Source: Mactromeris polynyma
Taxonomy: Eukaryota > Mollusca > Bivalvia > Venerida > Mactridae
Assembly: GCA_032209605.1 (NCBI GenBank)
Contig: JASFXZ010000002.1
Span: 58,096,431-58,160,430, forward strand
Reading direction: 5' to 3'
DNA: 64,000 bases
In this document: piece by piece, positions 21,763 through 34,682 of the stretch
Layout of the letters: every line of letters begins with the position of its first letter
How positions within the stretch are numbered: the first letter of the stretch is position 1
Made by a program: the position numbers and the translations under genes
The notes under the pieces: generated by a model
Told to the model about the DNA's origin: nothing
The model's input: the letters and a program-made list of their open reading frames with translations, nothing else
Databases searched by the model: none

Positions 21763-24700
21763 ATGGCTGGACGGGGTGACTTAGCTGGAGTTCTGCGAGG
21801 GCTTGGATTGATTCGACAAGCTTTAGCCGAGACACAGAGCAAGGAGGTTCAACGTGCATGGAATAATTCTAGCCTCAAGACTGCTGCTGAACAAGCCAGT
21901 GTGAAAATACAAGAACGTGTGAGTAGTGGACCATCAGTCAACCTTGGTGATATATCTGTAAGCATTTAATTTGTTAACTTATCATTGTCCAATCAGTTTT
22001 CATGGTACTAATGATATCAGTCGATATTCTGAATTAGCAAAGCAAGACTGACTGACATATAAAATCTTCTGTAATAATCATTATTCTACTCACTAACGCC
22101 AGTTTCGATGTGAAATTCTTCTTTTTCAAGTCAGTGATGCCTCTTATTTACAACTAGGAAGGGGTAAAAATTACTTGCAAGATTTTGTGGGGGTCGTTTC
22201 AAATTTATCATCATGCAGTTTTAAGGGCATTTGTGTTAATATTTCAAGATAATCAATTAATTTTGAAAACGATCCCTCTTGTGATATATGATTATAGCTC
22301 TGCCTATCTAAAGATTACACGAGTGCTGCATGCTTAATCACACTGCATGAGACCTTGTGACTACACATTGTGAGTTGATATGTATGCTACTTTTATTTAT
22401 TATTCTTACAAAAATGCCTCCTTTTACAGACTAAAGTACAGGACACTGCGTCCTTGATGTATACTCAAGCGTCGGCAGCAATTAATGTGATTAAGGATCA
22501 GAATAGAACAACAGATACATCCTCGTCATTTTATGCTGATGATTTCGACAACTTCACTAGTCCAATCATAGATCATGAAGGCAATAGTGAGTCAGTGAAA
22601 TATGACGCTCCTTCTGAAAGTAGTGCAAATAAAATTGTGACTGATTTGAACTCTAGTGTGGATGTGAATCAACAAACAGTGGTAAACAAAACTGCTTCGT
22701 CTGCAGGGAATTCCATTAATACATCTAAAACTGATTCTGTTAGAAGTACTACAATTGATGTAGACAACTTGAAGACAAGTTCTCAGTCGGTATCATCTAC
22801 AGTTAATAAAGTAAAAACATCAGGAAAAACTTCTGCTAGAAAATCAATATCTAGTTGGGATCTATCAAAGAGGAAAGAAATCTTGAGTAATTTCAAACCA
22901 GAGGTAGGTTCATGACATGCTAAAGCAATCTATCTCTACAGATTATCCTAACAATATTGACTTTGTAGTTTCGGAAAACCTTATATTTCCATCAAATAAT
23001 TCAAATGCTCATTATCTATTGTATTGGTTAACTGACTGATTTTAAGTCATAAGAGCATTATAATTAATATGAATTTTGCTACATATTTATGAATTGTGTG
23101 CTTTATTTGATTAGTGAGAGAAAGATTTATTAGTTTTCAAAATCACAGTTAAAATGTTTAAAAACTACAGTATAGAATAGTATTAAATGTACTATAAAGG
23201 CATTGACCAATATAAAATCAAGAAAAATATCACATACACTATGAGGTAAATGAAACAGTTAAAATATATAATGAGCCAGTCTGACTTGGTAAAATATTAA
23301 GTGAGTAAGTCTGACTTGGTAAAATAACCAACTGGTTACTTCCATTTATATATGTACTTTCAATTTTCAGATGTATACTTGAACCCAATCCCCCTCGCTT
23401 AGCGTCCTTCCAGTCCATCCATGCTAAATATTGGTTTCCGATCAATAACTCTTGACAGGATGAATGGATTCAATTCATATTGGGCACATATGTATAGGAT
23501 AATAATACCAATTTCAGGTACAATCCACCAATTGTTGGACGAGTTACAGCCCATTATGGTGTGTCATATGGACACATCTAGTATATGTTCTGAATCCGAA
23601 AACTTTAAATTGATGAAGTATTTTTTTCAGCGGTTATTTACTCATTTACTCAATATTTCAGTTGAGTGAGAAAGCACAACAAAGGAAAGTCCCCTCAACA
23701 AGGATGGGACGTGTGTTTACATTTGGCAGTAAGTTCAAATGTTCATATTAGATTGTTGGATTCTAGGCATTGCCTTATTGAATCAATAGAAGTATAATTG
23801 TGATAAAATAGATCAATGTATGTTATCCATTGCCACGAAATAGATATATGCAAGTTGTCTGAAACATCACGGTATGATTGCATGTATTTGGTGGTAGTAC
23901 ATGTAGTAACCTTTACTGTTGATGTTTTCCTACTAGAATAATAATGTACATTACGAAACATTCATTATAAAGATTTATTATTCAAAGTTGAACATCTGTC
24001 TTCATTAATAAAACAGCACAAATTTGTGTTCATCAAATCTGCCTATCAACTTGCAAAATTATCTCCAGCCTAGTGTTAGTTTTTGAACCATACATTTAGA
24101 GTCATAGATATTTTTTTCTTTATGTTCGTACAGAAATGGCTGCTGGGTTAGGTATTGGGGCAATCTCAGAGACTACCAAGAGGACATTAGGTTTGAATGG
24201 GAATGCAAACACAGGTATGTAATTCTGTGGATAGGAGCTTTTTCTAGCGCTGAATTCCTGACCCATTTCATAAGCCAATTAGGCTCCATTTATCCAAATC
24301 TCAAATAATTCTCAATTTAATTGGATTGAGTATGAAAGAAGTAAACTCTTAACAGTCCAAATATGAACAATACATTACTGTGCTATTAGAGTATCATTTA
24401 GACAGAGATGAATATATTTGTGTAAATACTGTAAGGCCTTTCTCATTGTGTTCACATCAGGTTTCCCTATTATGCAAATTACTTGTAATTTAATGAAAGA
24501 TTTACTCTTCATGGGCCTTCAGCCAGAATCCTGAGGGTCAAAATGTGGCTTTTTGGAAACTCCAGGGGTCAAAGGGACAACTCTAGGGTCAAATGGAACC
24601 CCAGAGATCCTAGAGAACCCCCTGTGTATTGTTGCTGTACACATGCTGATAACATTAATTACATGTACCTATAAGTTATTTAAGGTCGATATATCTGCAT

Positions 24701-27700
24701 TATTTACAAACAAGTACTAGTAAAAAAGTAAAATTCTAAAAATGGAGTTATGGTGTAGATTTAGGTGAATATATTTTATGTGTTTTATCAACAAACAATT
24801 TTCCTGTATATGTAGATGCTGGAGAGGCAATCATGCAAGGAAATCCTTTCATGAGTGAATCAAACATGAACCTGATTGTGGATACATTGTGTCGTGTACG
24901 AGGTGCTGCTCTCAAACTTGGTCAGATGTTATCTCTACAAGGTAAGTTACCAACTCTGTAAACCAGCTTGACAAAGATCAATTAGAAATCCAACCCAAGT
25001 CTATATCCGGGACCTGGAATCATTTGGCATATCAAATTTCTATCTGTTGGGAAATGCTTCTGTCTCAAATCACGTGTATTCCCGCTGCATCCCTCCTGTG
25101 GCAAAACATTGATATGTGCATTAGTTTAAACATGTACCAATTACTGCTGACTTTGCTGTGCCTTTTGTTGATTCTTCAATCTACAGTTGACTGAGAACAC
25201 CATCTGATCTGTTGTAGAATGGTTTCTATTTAAAGGAATAGTTGTGTGTGTCAGGCCACTGGAGATTGTCATGAGTTCTTTCCCTTTATCCCTTCTATAA
25301 GTATATTTTTATTGATGTATTTGCGTTTATGTATCGAAGCAATCCTGTGCCCGATGTAAAGCATTGTACAAGGGACCTTGGTTTTTGTCTCATCCGAAAA
25401 ACTGTTAGCGGTGGAGCGGGGGATCGAACCTGCGACCCCTGTTATTATATGTACATACAATAGCAATACATATAGTATAGAAGGGATAAAGGGTGAGAAC
25501 TCTGGAAGGGATAAAGGGAAAGAACTTGTGGCAATCTTCTATGTGTCAGACAAGCTGCCGTGGCAACTGTAGTCATGGTCGCCATCAATATACATCTTCC
25601 ATTCTTCTTGTTTTCTCCAGATGAGTCAATGATCAGCCCTCAGTTACAGAAGATAATGGAGCGTGTCAGACAGAGTGCTGACTTTATGCCAACATGGCAA
25701 ATGGAGGTTTGTTAGTTGATTATATCATCAGATTTACAGATGATTCCTGCTGAATCAATTTCAAAGAGTTGTTTTCAAAACACTTATATTGAAAATGCAA
25801 GATATGTTGGTAAATGTTGAATAATTTCATGTTTGTCGTCCGTCAGAGTTCACTCAATGTTTTCCGAGGTCCTGACATATTTGTAATCAATCTTCTGGTC
25901 AAATTTTTGGCGATTATTTTTAAAAAAAAGAAATTTTCTGTCTGGTTAAGACTTCAACTATTTAAAATCTTCTAGTATTCCGAGCATTTCAATGCAAGAT
26001 ATGAATTTGTTATAACTGTTCATATTGCTGTTTACAGAGAGTTTTGTCTAAAGAATTTGGATCAGACTGGCAAACAAAGCTTGCTAGTTTTGAAGAGAGA
26101 CCATTTGCTGCTGCATCTATCGGACAAGTTCATAAAGGTGTTCTACATGATGGTAGACAGGCTGCATTGAAGATACAGGTAATTTTTGCACTTATTGTTA
26201 TTGATAAACTCTGTTTGATATTTCATGCAGGTATCTTAATAAAATGTACTATCAATTCAGGGGTGTCAATAAAAAAATGTTAGCTGGTTAAATTGCCCAG
26301 TAACTTAAGCATCATCACCTGGCTACTTTTCTTGTATGAGTGGTCATAATTAAGGGGAAGTACCCCCAGACCCCCCCACCTAGTTTTGACCTTTAATTCA
26401 AAAATTAGTGACACCCTTGTCAATTATTTTAATGTGGTTTGAATGGAGTTGGGAGCCATAACTGAAATGCTGTATACCGTATTTACTCGCCCATAAGTCG
26501 ACCAAAAACGGCTTTTGAAAATGCTCTAAAAAGTCAACTCGACTTATGGGCGCGATATTAAAAAAAAAGAAAAAAAAAAGGGAGTGTGTGCCCTGGAAGT
26601 TCAAAATCGTCGATTGTTGTGTCTGACTATCGTAAGTAATAACATACGCATTTATATTCGGAGTAAAAAATGATTCTTAACTTGCCCTGTAAAGTATTTT
26701 TTACAATTAAGCTTTTTGTTGTTAATGACAATAAACGACAATTATGAACAAAATGTTTTGTTTTATTCTTTAAAATATATGTGTTCGTTGGTTAAGTTTT
26801 TCACAGTTTTCGAAAGCCTCAGAAGTGTTAAATAATAGGACAATATCTTACACCTGTTAATGAGGTGAAAATGTCCATAGCCCACGCAGGTGTTATAAAC
26901 AAACTGTCACAATACGACTGCTGGTTAAACTTTAGCACAGAACAGGTGGGATTGTTGTGTCTGGGAATGACGTCACACAGAGCTACCAGGCGGTGTATTT
27001 ACCGTAAATTCTCATAATGTTTTTAGAATTAAACTGGTATGCAATATTTTAAGTGAGTGGGAATTCTGATGTAATAAATGACTAGACTGTAACCAACTTT
27101 TTATTCTTTGAAAATCTGGCCTCGACTTATAGGCGGGTGCAAGCAAAATACCGAGTTTTAAGCAGCTAAGTATACCCGTCGACTTATGGTCGAGATAGAC
27201 TTATGGGCGAGTAAATACGGTATAAACTATATTTAACTGAAATGCTGTATAGAAACTATATTCAAGGCCTTTAGAATATGTTTATGTCCTGTAATATGAC
27301 TGGCCTTAATATTTTTACCACCTACTGGTAGATTTTTATTGGCTAAATTTATTTGTCAGCTCAGTTTGGGAAAGCAAAGGTCCTATTGCTTTCAACTTAA
27401 ATAAAACTTGCAGTGTGGACTGAGGAATCTATGTGATACAAGTAAACCCCAGACGAGATTTCACATCTGTATGTGTTGCTTTTGTTAGTACTACAGAGTT
27501 GTGAGTCTTCCGGGAATTCCTTGAATTTAAGGTATTTAATGAGTTGGAAAATTGTTTCAGGGGCCAATAATTTAGAGATTTTCATGATGGTAATGGAAGA
27601 ATATGGTTTTTATCAAATATCCATTTCATAAATGACTTGTAACAAAGGCTTTCAGTGGTTGATATCGGAACAAGAAGCTTAGTGGCAGACATCTTGACTA

Positions 27701-30700
27701 ATCAAAATGCTTGATAGACATTTGATAGTTGTTTACAAATGGGAAAAAAATGGGAAAAATAAGTTTTTCGTTTTATCTTTGAACTACTTACATCTCTGGT
27801 ATTTTGTTGTATTAATTACATTCCATGTTTCAGTATCCCGGTGTTGCTCAAAGTATAGATAGTGACATTAATAACCTGATGTCTGTACTCAACATATGGA
27901 ATGTTTTACCCAAAGGTTAGTTTTCTTTTGCAATTACAGTTTCATTCATTTACATTTTAATCATTTAATATAACAGTAATATAAGTACCGTATAGCTAAA
28001 ATCATTCTGTAAAACTGATGTCCACATTTAGGTTACATTGTTTGGAGATGCGCCTGTTCAAGTTATAATGGTATTTACTTACTTGATCCCCGATATCTCG
28101 TACATTGCTTGTATAAGTTTGGGTTACCTTTTATGTGTTCAATATTAAGGTCATCATGGACACAATGTGCGTAGTACTTTGTTGTTCCTTTCTTGCTGTT
28201 AATTATCTTAGAGGTCATTAAACGTGTCAGACAGCTTCAACTGTCTAGTAAAAATAATTTAGTCTGGTAAGAAGATCCAAAATATTACCTTAAACCTAGA
28301 AGGAAATGATTGATCATTGTCACAGCGTGGTAAAGACTGGTCTCCTCTGATTACCTTTGCAGTCACTGGGTCAGTGCTGGGATCATGTACCAAAGATTTG
28401 TTTTGATATTGACTTAAGTTTGTGAATCATTTACTGCTTGACCTTGTTCATGCGACAACCTTCTATCAGAATACTTGGTATCATTCAAAGAAATATCAGG
28501 TCCCTATGTATCTCTTAGGCATGTCGTGTTGTAATGGGTTATTCAAAACCATGTATTATTTAAAATAAAATTCCGGATCCATTGAATTCAAATGTACGAG
28601 GTCCAACTGTACATATTACTATGGTAACAATTGATTTATACTCCAGGTTTATATGTTGATAGTGTTATTGAGGTTGCCAAGAAGGAGTTAGCTTGGGAAG
28701 TAGATTATATGAGGGAGGCGGAGTGCAGCAAAAAATTCAGGTACACATTTCATGAGTCTTAAAGTATTCCATTATATACCTTACAGTGTGTCAACAGTTC
28801 TGTCTACTTTACAATCAGAATTGAACGCAGGTAGTAAAAATTAAATCCATAAAAGACCCGGAAGTTATGTCTTGAAATTGTAGTATCCTTGTAGTATCCT
28901 TGTAGTATCCTTGTAGTATCCTTGTAGTACAATTGTAGTATCCTTGTAGTATCCTTGTAGTATCCTTGTAGTATCCTTGTAGTATCATTGTAGTATCATT
29001 GTAGTATCCTTGTAGTATCTTTGTAGTATCCTTGTAGTATCCTTGTAGTATCCTAAATCGATGTTTCCACATGATTTTTTGTGTGACTTTGTTGTTTGTG
29101 GAACTTATTTTATCCTCCTTTGTAGTTGGAATATATACTTAAGTATTTAGGACTGACTATGCAATTTGTATGTAGACATATCAAAACATCAAATTAAACT
29201 CAAGTGTAAAAAATAGATTTGAAACTAAAATAATTCAAATGTGTTAAATATTACACTTTCAGGGAGTTGCTGAAGGAGGATCCAGCCTTTTACATTCCTG
29301 ATAACATTGATGAACTAACTACTAGTCAAGTATTAACTACTGAATTTGTGGAAGGTCTACCTCTCGATAAATGCTTTGAATTGGACCAAGACACGAGAAA
29401 CTGGGTATGTTCCCTAGTTCTGTTATTTATCAGTTTTTCCTCGGATGATCTATATCAACTGAGGGAATGCAACCAATCGCCCAATTTTATAACAATTGTT
29501 TTTTTAACATTTGAATCCTAATAATTTACCAAATGTACTCATAGTATTACTTGTATGACCATGATTAGTCATATAAACCCATTTTTAGTAGACTTGGAAC
29601 ATTATGTCTCCATTGTAGATAGAATAAATCACTTGTGTCAGTAGAAATATTGTTCATATTTTAAAACAGGAAGAATACTGTGTTATTTTAGTCCCTCTGT
29701 TGACCTCTGATATTGTTTATTTGTTTCAGCTGGGAACCAAATTACTTGAACTCTGCCTTCGGGAATTGTTTGAATTTAAACTGATGCAAACAGATCCTAA
29801 TTGGTCCAATTTCTTTTATAATCCAGCCACAGAGAAGGTTAGTGTTTCTTACTGATTTCCTTTCATTATGCAGTCAAACATCATTTATTCGACATCCTTC
29901 GGAGTACTTGGTATCATCCGAAAAGTATCAGGTCCTGTTTTATCTTCTTATGCACATCAAATTGAAGTGGGCTATTCGAAACCTAGTACAAGTATTATTT
30001 TAAATTAAATTTCGGACCAGATGAATTCGAATGAACAAGGTCCCACTGCAATTGAAATAATTCATTGCTCACTTATCATATGTTTGTACAAATCACCATC
30101 ATTGTATAACTGTCATGTAAATGTATTTACAATGCTATAAATGTGAAAACAATGTCAAGTTATGTTGATGGCTATTCAAATGTTCTCTTAATGTGCTTTA
30201 TAAGTCTGCCCTTGAAGTATTATGCTAACTCCACTGTGCATCATACCCTAGTCAAGTCTGTTTCAGTCCAGTTTTGATTTTTTTCATATAAACTTAGTTT
30301 GGAAGATATCAAACTAATTGTTTTCAGATTAAAAAATCAACCTGATCAGACTATTTCCATCTTCTATTCCTGTTGTACATTTTGTTAAAAATGTTATTAC
30401 ATTGTCACCCCTATTTAAAGGGCCAGCCATTTCTGATTTATGAGACACCTACTTTCTGAGCACATTTACTTCACAATATCCATCCTCTAGTGCCAGGCAC
30501 CCGGCAGGTAGAGACACAGTACCATTATTTAACTAGCTGGTGGCTCACGCACCTGCCATATCAGAACAGACCCCTATCGAGATTCGAACCTCCGACCTCC
30601 TGCTCCCATATTGGCCAAGGAAGACGGTACGTCTGAACATCTGTGGTGTGATCACTGTCTCTCTAAAATATAACTTTTCTTTTACAGATTGTACTTCTTG

Positions 30701-33700
30701 ATTTTGGTGCAACACGAGAATTCAGTTCCAAGTTTGTGGATAATTACATCAAGATCATCAAGAGTGCTGCTGACAATGACAGAAATGGTGTTCTGAAATT
30801 TTCACAAGACAGTGGTTTCTTGACTGGTTATGAAACAAAAGTAAGAAATATATTCTGCAATGATCTTTAGTATACCGTTGGGGGTTCAATTTGACCATTG
30901 AATGGAACCTTTTACCCCTGGAATTTCCAAAAAGCCACATTTTGACTCTAAGGATTCTGGCTGAAGGGTCAATTTTCTCTAAATTATAGGAAATGGGGCC
31001 TTGAAATGGTAAAATCTGGTCAAAAACTATCAAAATGACGCTCGAGATTCTTAAGTTGGTCTGGTTGGAAATTTAAGAGTTATTGTTGTAGATTGATTGC
31101 AGTCTGCACACTCAACGATGTGAAATATTGTGTTTAGGCTGGTTTCTGAGAGACATATAAGTCTTAATGATAATGTAACAAGCAGATGAACGTCTGTATC
31201 TGCTTTTGGTGCTCTCGTTTTATTACTTTGATTTGAAAGTTTATATTCTCAATTTGCTAACTAAATGTTGTGTTGAAGTGAATAATTTCTCCTACTTAGT
31301 AGGAAAAGGGAGATAACTCTAGATGGCTTGTTTGATTTTGTAAATTCTTCTCTATGATTGTTTGACTGATTACTTCCCTTTAATTGGTGTTTTAATAATT
31401 GAGTTAGCATTATGCTTGCTTGGTTTTGAACAAGTTGGATATCCTAATAAATTACTAAATCTTGTCATAGGAAGATCATGTATTATACACACATTTTTAG
31501 CCTTGCAATATTGTGTCTGCTTTGTAGATATATCTGATAAAAACATAGTGAAATTTCTAGTTTATTTTTGCACTTGCACAAAAATGAAATATGATTTATA
31601 TTGATGTTAGATTTCATCTAACAAGTTCAAATAGAAATTATGTGTCATGAGTCATAAAATGTTGATGTAATGTATTGATGTTGAATACACAAGACACCTA
31701 TATGACATACTGAATGCTGAAATACTTTGGTTTCATTTATTTTTGTCATTGATGTCAAAATCGGCAATTCATTTATGTTACATAAAATAAGACACAGTCA
31801 CAAGCTGCTATGCGCTGTCATGAATGCTCAAATAAGAGAGTCAGATGCAGTAATCTTTTTGACTGAAGTTGGTAAAAAAAGATAAAGTCATAACCTTTTA
31901 ACTGTCACCTCTCAGGTTCAATTTATATTTTTGACATTCACATACTTTACTTATCTTACTGACACATGTGTAAAATCAGTTCCCCTCTTTGTATGATGGT
32001 TTAAGTCCTTTAAGTGAGGATAAGTTGTCAACATTTATTATCAAATAAAATGTTACCTAAAATTGTTGAAGATAATAATTAGAAATAACTGGAAAACTAG
32101 CTGTTGATACAGAGTACTAAATTTTGGACAACTTGTTACAACTGACACACTTGCACTGTGATGTTTGTTCATCATTTTTAGCTCTTATGGCCAAAGACTT
32201 GTGTGATGGCAAGGTGTCTGTGTCCATGTGTCTGTAAACAATTGCTTGTGAACACAGTACAGTTGTCAGTTTTGTTTGTATCTCAATCAAACTTATACAG
32301 TAGTTAGATATCCATCCTAACTTGGACAGTCGTTTCATATCAATCCAAATTTGGACAGTAGTTTGATATCAATGAGACCTTGGTTCCTTCTGAAAAAAAA
32401 CAATCTGTGCATACATGACTGCATTATGGCCCTTGAAATTGGCAAGATCTGTAATCAATAGAGCCTCCATAAATGCATTCTTTGAACTTAAAGACAAAAA
32501 GTGACCAAGTTAGGCCAGCCAGTAGAGCGCCCTTGCCCTCGTGGTCATATTGTTTAGTTAACCCAGTCTGGAAATCACATTCTCCAAGAAAGTAAGTGAA
32601 ATCACAGAAAGTACTGTGAAATCACAAGGAGTATATGATATCATAGAAAGTACTGTGATTTCATGGAAAGTAAGTTAAATCATAGAAAGTACTGTGATTT
32701 CATGGAAAGTAAGTTAAATCACAGAAAGTACTGTTATTTTATTGAAAGTAAGTTAAATCATAGAAAGTACTGTGATTTCATGGAAAGTAAGTTAAATCAT
32801 AGAAAGTACTGTGATTTCATGGAAAGTAAGTTAAATCATAGAAAGTACTGTGATTTCATGGAAAGTAAGTTAAATCATAGAAAGTACTGTGATTTCATGG
32901 AAAGTAAGTTAAATCATAGAAAGTACTGTGATTTCATGGAAAGTAAGTTAAATCATAGAAAGTACTGTGATTTCATGGAAAGTAAGTTAAATCATAGAAA
33001 GTGCTGTGATTTCATGGAAAGTAAGTTAAATCATAGAAAGTGCTGTGATTTCATGGAAAGTAAGTTAAATCACAGAAAGTACTGTGATTTCATGGAAAGT
33101 AAGTTAAATCATAGAAAGTACTGTGATTTCATGGAAAGTAAGTTAAATAATAGAAAGTGCTGTGATTTCATGGAAAGTAAGTTAAATCACAGAAAGTGCT
33201 GTGATTTCATGGAAAGTAAGTTAAATCACAGAAAGTGCTGTGATTTCATGGAAAGTAAGTTAAATCATAGAAAGTACTGTGATTTCATGGAAAGTAAGTT
33301 AAATCATAGAAAGTACTGTGATTTCATGGAAAGTAAGTTAAATCATAGAAAGTGCTGTGATTTCATGGAAAGTAAGTTAAATCACAGAAAGTGCTGTGAT
33401 TTCATGGAAAGTAAGTTAAATCATAGAAAGTACTGTGATTTCAGGGAAAGTAAGTTAAATCATAGAAAGTACTGTGATTTCATGGAAAGTAAGTTAAATC
33501 ATAGAAAGTACTGTGATTTCATGGAAAGTAAGTTAAATCACAGAAAGTACTGTGATTTCATGGAAAGTAAGTTAAATCACAGAAAGTACTGTGATTTCAT
33601 GGAAAGTAAGTTAAATCACAGAAAGTACTGTGATTTCATGGAAAGTAAGTTAAATCATAGAAAGTGCTGTGAAACAATTGCTATTTTATATTTCAATTTC

Positions 33701-34047
33701 AGGAAATGGAGAAAGCCCATGTGGATGCTGTGATGATTCTTGGTCAAGCTTTCCACTCTGATGGAAGATTTGATTTTGCGACTCAAGATACAACAAAACG
33801 TATACATAACTTAATCCCTGTGATGATGAATCACCGTCTTACCCCACCACCAGAAGAAACATATTCGCTTCATAGAAAAATGGCAGGATCGTTTCTTCTC
33901 TGTACCAAACTAGAAGCTAAAGTTAACTGTAGAAGTTTGTTTGAACCTTTATATGCCAATTACAAATATAGTGACAATACAGCTGCTGATAACACAATGA
34001 AAGAAGCTGAGTTGGATCATGTTGAGGGAATGTCCGTGATATCATGA
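21763..34047 (+). CDS. COQ8A: COQ8A / ADCK3 atypical kinase-like protein, 13 coding exons
   Basis: COQ8A is a mitochondrial UbiB-family ATPase/kinase-like protein that supports the coenzyme Q biosynthesis complex. Coding exons: 21763-21957, 22430-22903, 23662-23728, 24134-24214, 24816-24941, 25621-25706, 26038-26178, 27834-27915, 28647-28740, 29263-29404, 29730-29837, 30688-30840, 33703-34047. All phases join, giving 697 codons (human about 647). The extra length is a Ser/Thr/Asn-rich linker in exon 3 (residues 66-223). Family motifs: KxGQ as KLGQ at 306-309; the Ala-rich AAAS loop at 367-370 that replaces the kinase glycine loop; catalytic Lys388 in ALKIQ; ExD at 435-437; QTDPNWSNF at 516-524 with Asp518 and Asn523; metal-binding DFG at 537-539; and C-terminal HNLIPVM and [13 protein letters not shown]. 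Exon 2 begins at 21733 with a short UTR and the ATG has A at -3. The last intron carries a large 39-bp array. Confidence 0.95.
23375..23555 (-). repeat. dispersed repeat family R220, copy 3
   Basis: Inverted copy of the family at 4755 and 5568, in COQ8A intron 3 (TCCGATCAATAACTCTTG, AATTCATATTGGGC, AGGATAATAATACC). Confidence 0.55.
24513..24612 (+). repeat. dispersed repeat, forward copy in COQ8A intron
   Basis: The segment with CTTCAGCCAGAATCCT, GTCAAAATGTGGCTTTTTGG and CTCCAGGGGTCAAA is matched in inverse orientation at 30896-30995. Confidence 0.6.
25271..25505 (-). repeat. SINE-like element within inverted repeats
   Basis: Outer inverted repeats are TTTATCCCTTCTATA (left) and TATAGAAGGGATAAAG (right). 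Inside, the minus strand has a T-arm-like GCAGGTTCGATCCCCC near 25420 and then CGGATGAGACAAAAACCAAG, as in widespread tRNA-derived SINE families. Perhaps a SINE inserted into a MITE, or a composite. Confidence 0.5.
26258..26417. mobile_element. 160-bp hAT-like MITE
   Basis: Starts CAGGGGTGTCAATAA and ends TTAGTGACACCCT, which are inverted to each other. Flanks TATCAATT and TGTCAATT form an 8-bp target duplication with one mismatch. CAGGG termini with 8-bp duplications are typical of hAT. Located in COQ8A intron 8. Confidence 0.55.
26477..27220. mobile_element. 744-bp TIR element in COQ8A intron 8
   Basis: Perfect terminal inverted repeats CCGTATTTACTCGCCCATA, flanked by TATA on both sides. 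Inner copies of TCGACTTATGGGCG-like motifs lie near each end (26528, 27125, 27178). No transposase frame, so nonautonomous. The host sequence AACTGAAATGCTGTATA occurs on both sides, which may be a larger flanking duplication. Confidence 0.7.
28447..28612. repeat. dispersed pogo-like end repeat, copy 1
   Basis: Shares with 29883-30053 and 62811-62982 the blocks CGACAACCTTCTATC, TACTTGGTATCATTC, ATGTATTATTTAAAATAAA and GAATTCAAATGTACGAGGTC, ending in CAACTGTA. The reverse complement of that end (TACAGTTGGACCTCG) resembles pogo-type termini. Confidence 0.55.
28880..29058. repeat. 11-bp tandem array, about 16 units
   Basis: TTGTAGTATCC units with occasional variants, in COQ8A intron 10. The open minus-strand frame it creates is not a gene. 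Confidence 0.9.
29883..30053. repeat. dispersed pogo-like end repeat, copy 2
   Basis: Copy of the family at 28447, in COQ8A intron 12 (TATTCGACATCCTTC, GTACTTGGTATCATCCG, GAATTCGAATGAACAAGGTC). Confidence 0.55.
30421..30640 (-). repeat. dispersed tRNA-derived SINE-like repeat, copy B
   Basis: Second copy of the repeat at 61-275, in COQ8A intron 12. The minus-strand T-arm-like GGTTCGAATCTC is better preserved here (near 30575). Confidence 0.55.
30896..30995 (-). repeat. dispersed repeat, inverted copy in COQ8A intron
   Basis: Reverse-complement partner of 24513-24612 (CCAAAAAGCCACATTTTGAC, AAGGATTCTGGCTGAAGG). Together they flank COQ8A exons 24816-30840. Confidence 0.6.
32640..33690 (+). repeat. 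39-bp tandem array in COQ8A last intron, about 26 units
   Basis: Units of ATGGAAAGTAAGTTAAATC plus ATAGAAAGTACTGTGATTTC, with Y/C (TAC/TGC) and CAT/CAC variants. Because 39 is divisible by three, one frame is open for 356 codons as a 13-residue repeat ([13 protein letters not shown]), but it lies between a good donor (30841) and acceptor (33702) and is out of frame with the last exon. It ends 13-40 bases before the last exon's acceptor region. Confidence 0.95.
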
Positions 34048-34476
34048 TGACTCATTCATTCTTGTTTTATCTTGTTGTCATCTAATACTCTACTCACTGC
34101 ACTTAACATCAAGAATTTTCCTGTGTTGGTTCAGAATTCAGGGTTTTAATCAGTCCTGACTGGTCTACGAATTAAGAGTGAACAGAGACTCGTTCTATTC
34201 TGGGGTAAACTTGGACCAATGCTCTCAGCCATAATATTGAGGATTGACACTTTTTGTGAAATCACAAACTATGACTGTTGATGAAGTTTTGGTTGTTAGT
34301 CATATTTTTAATTTTTCACATTTGATTACAGACTGATATATGTCATAGATCAAAATATGGCTGTTATAATCAGGCTTACAAATTTATGGAAATATCTGAT
34401 AGAGAATGTCAGTTATAGGTTATTGATTGACTTTTCAAGTTCTTATGATGTTTTTTGTGCAGTTAAACATTTTGTC

Positions 34477-34482
34477 AATAAA
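34477..34482 (+). terminator. COQ8A polyadenylation signal AATAAA
   Basis: AATAAA lies about 430 bases past the COQ8A stop codon. A second AATAAA at 34667-34672 is followed by a T/G-rich stretch (TTTTGTGTT) and may be the distal site. Which is used cannot be decided from sequence. Confidence 0.5.
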
Positions 34483-34682
34483 GCTTATATGTGAATGATG
34501 AGTATTTATTTCATATTGACTAGTATGTACATGTATACGACTAATGTAGGTTAATATAAATGATTAAGTATGGTCGTTCTGATTGTTATCAATACTGAAG
34601 TGTTTTATTCTCATTCAATGTTGGCTTTTAACTGTACTGTGCTAATTCTTAGATAGATAATCAGCTAATAAACATGACATCA

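Noticed and set aside
25395..25450. Possible tRNA gene (T-arm-like GGTTCGATCC)
   Set aside because: No acceptor stem or anticodon arm can be paired around it; it fits a tRNA-derived SINE.
28815..29072. Minus-strand frame with GYYKDTT repeats
   Set aside because: Product of an 11-bp tandem array.
32663..33733. 356-codon frame of a 13-residue repeat
   Set aside because: It is a 39-bp array inside a COQ8A intron, out of frame with the following exon and without its own promoter or splice support.
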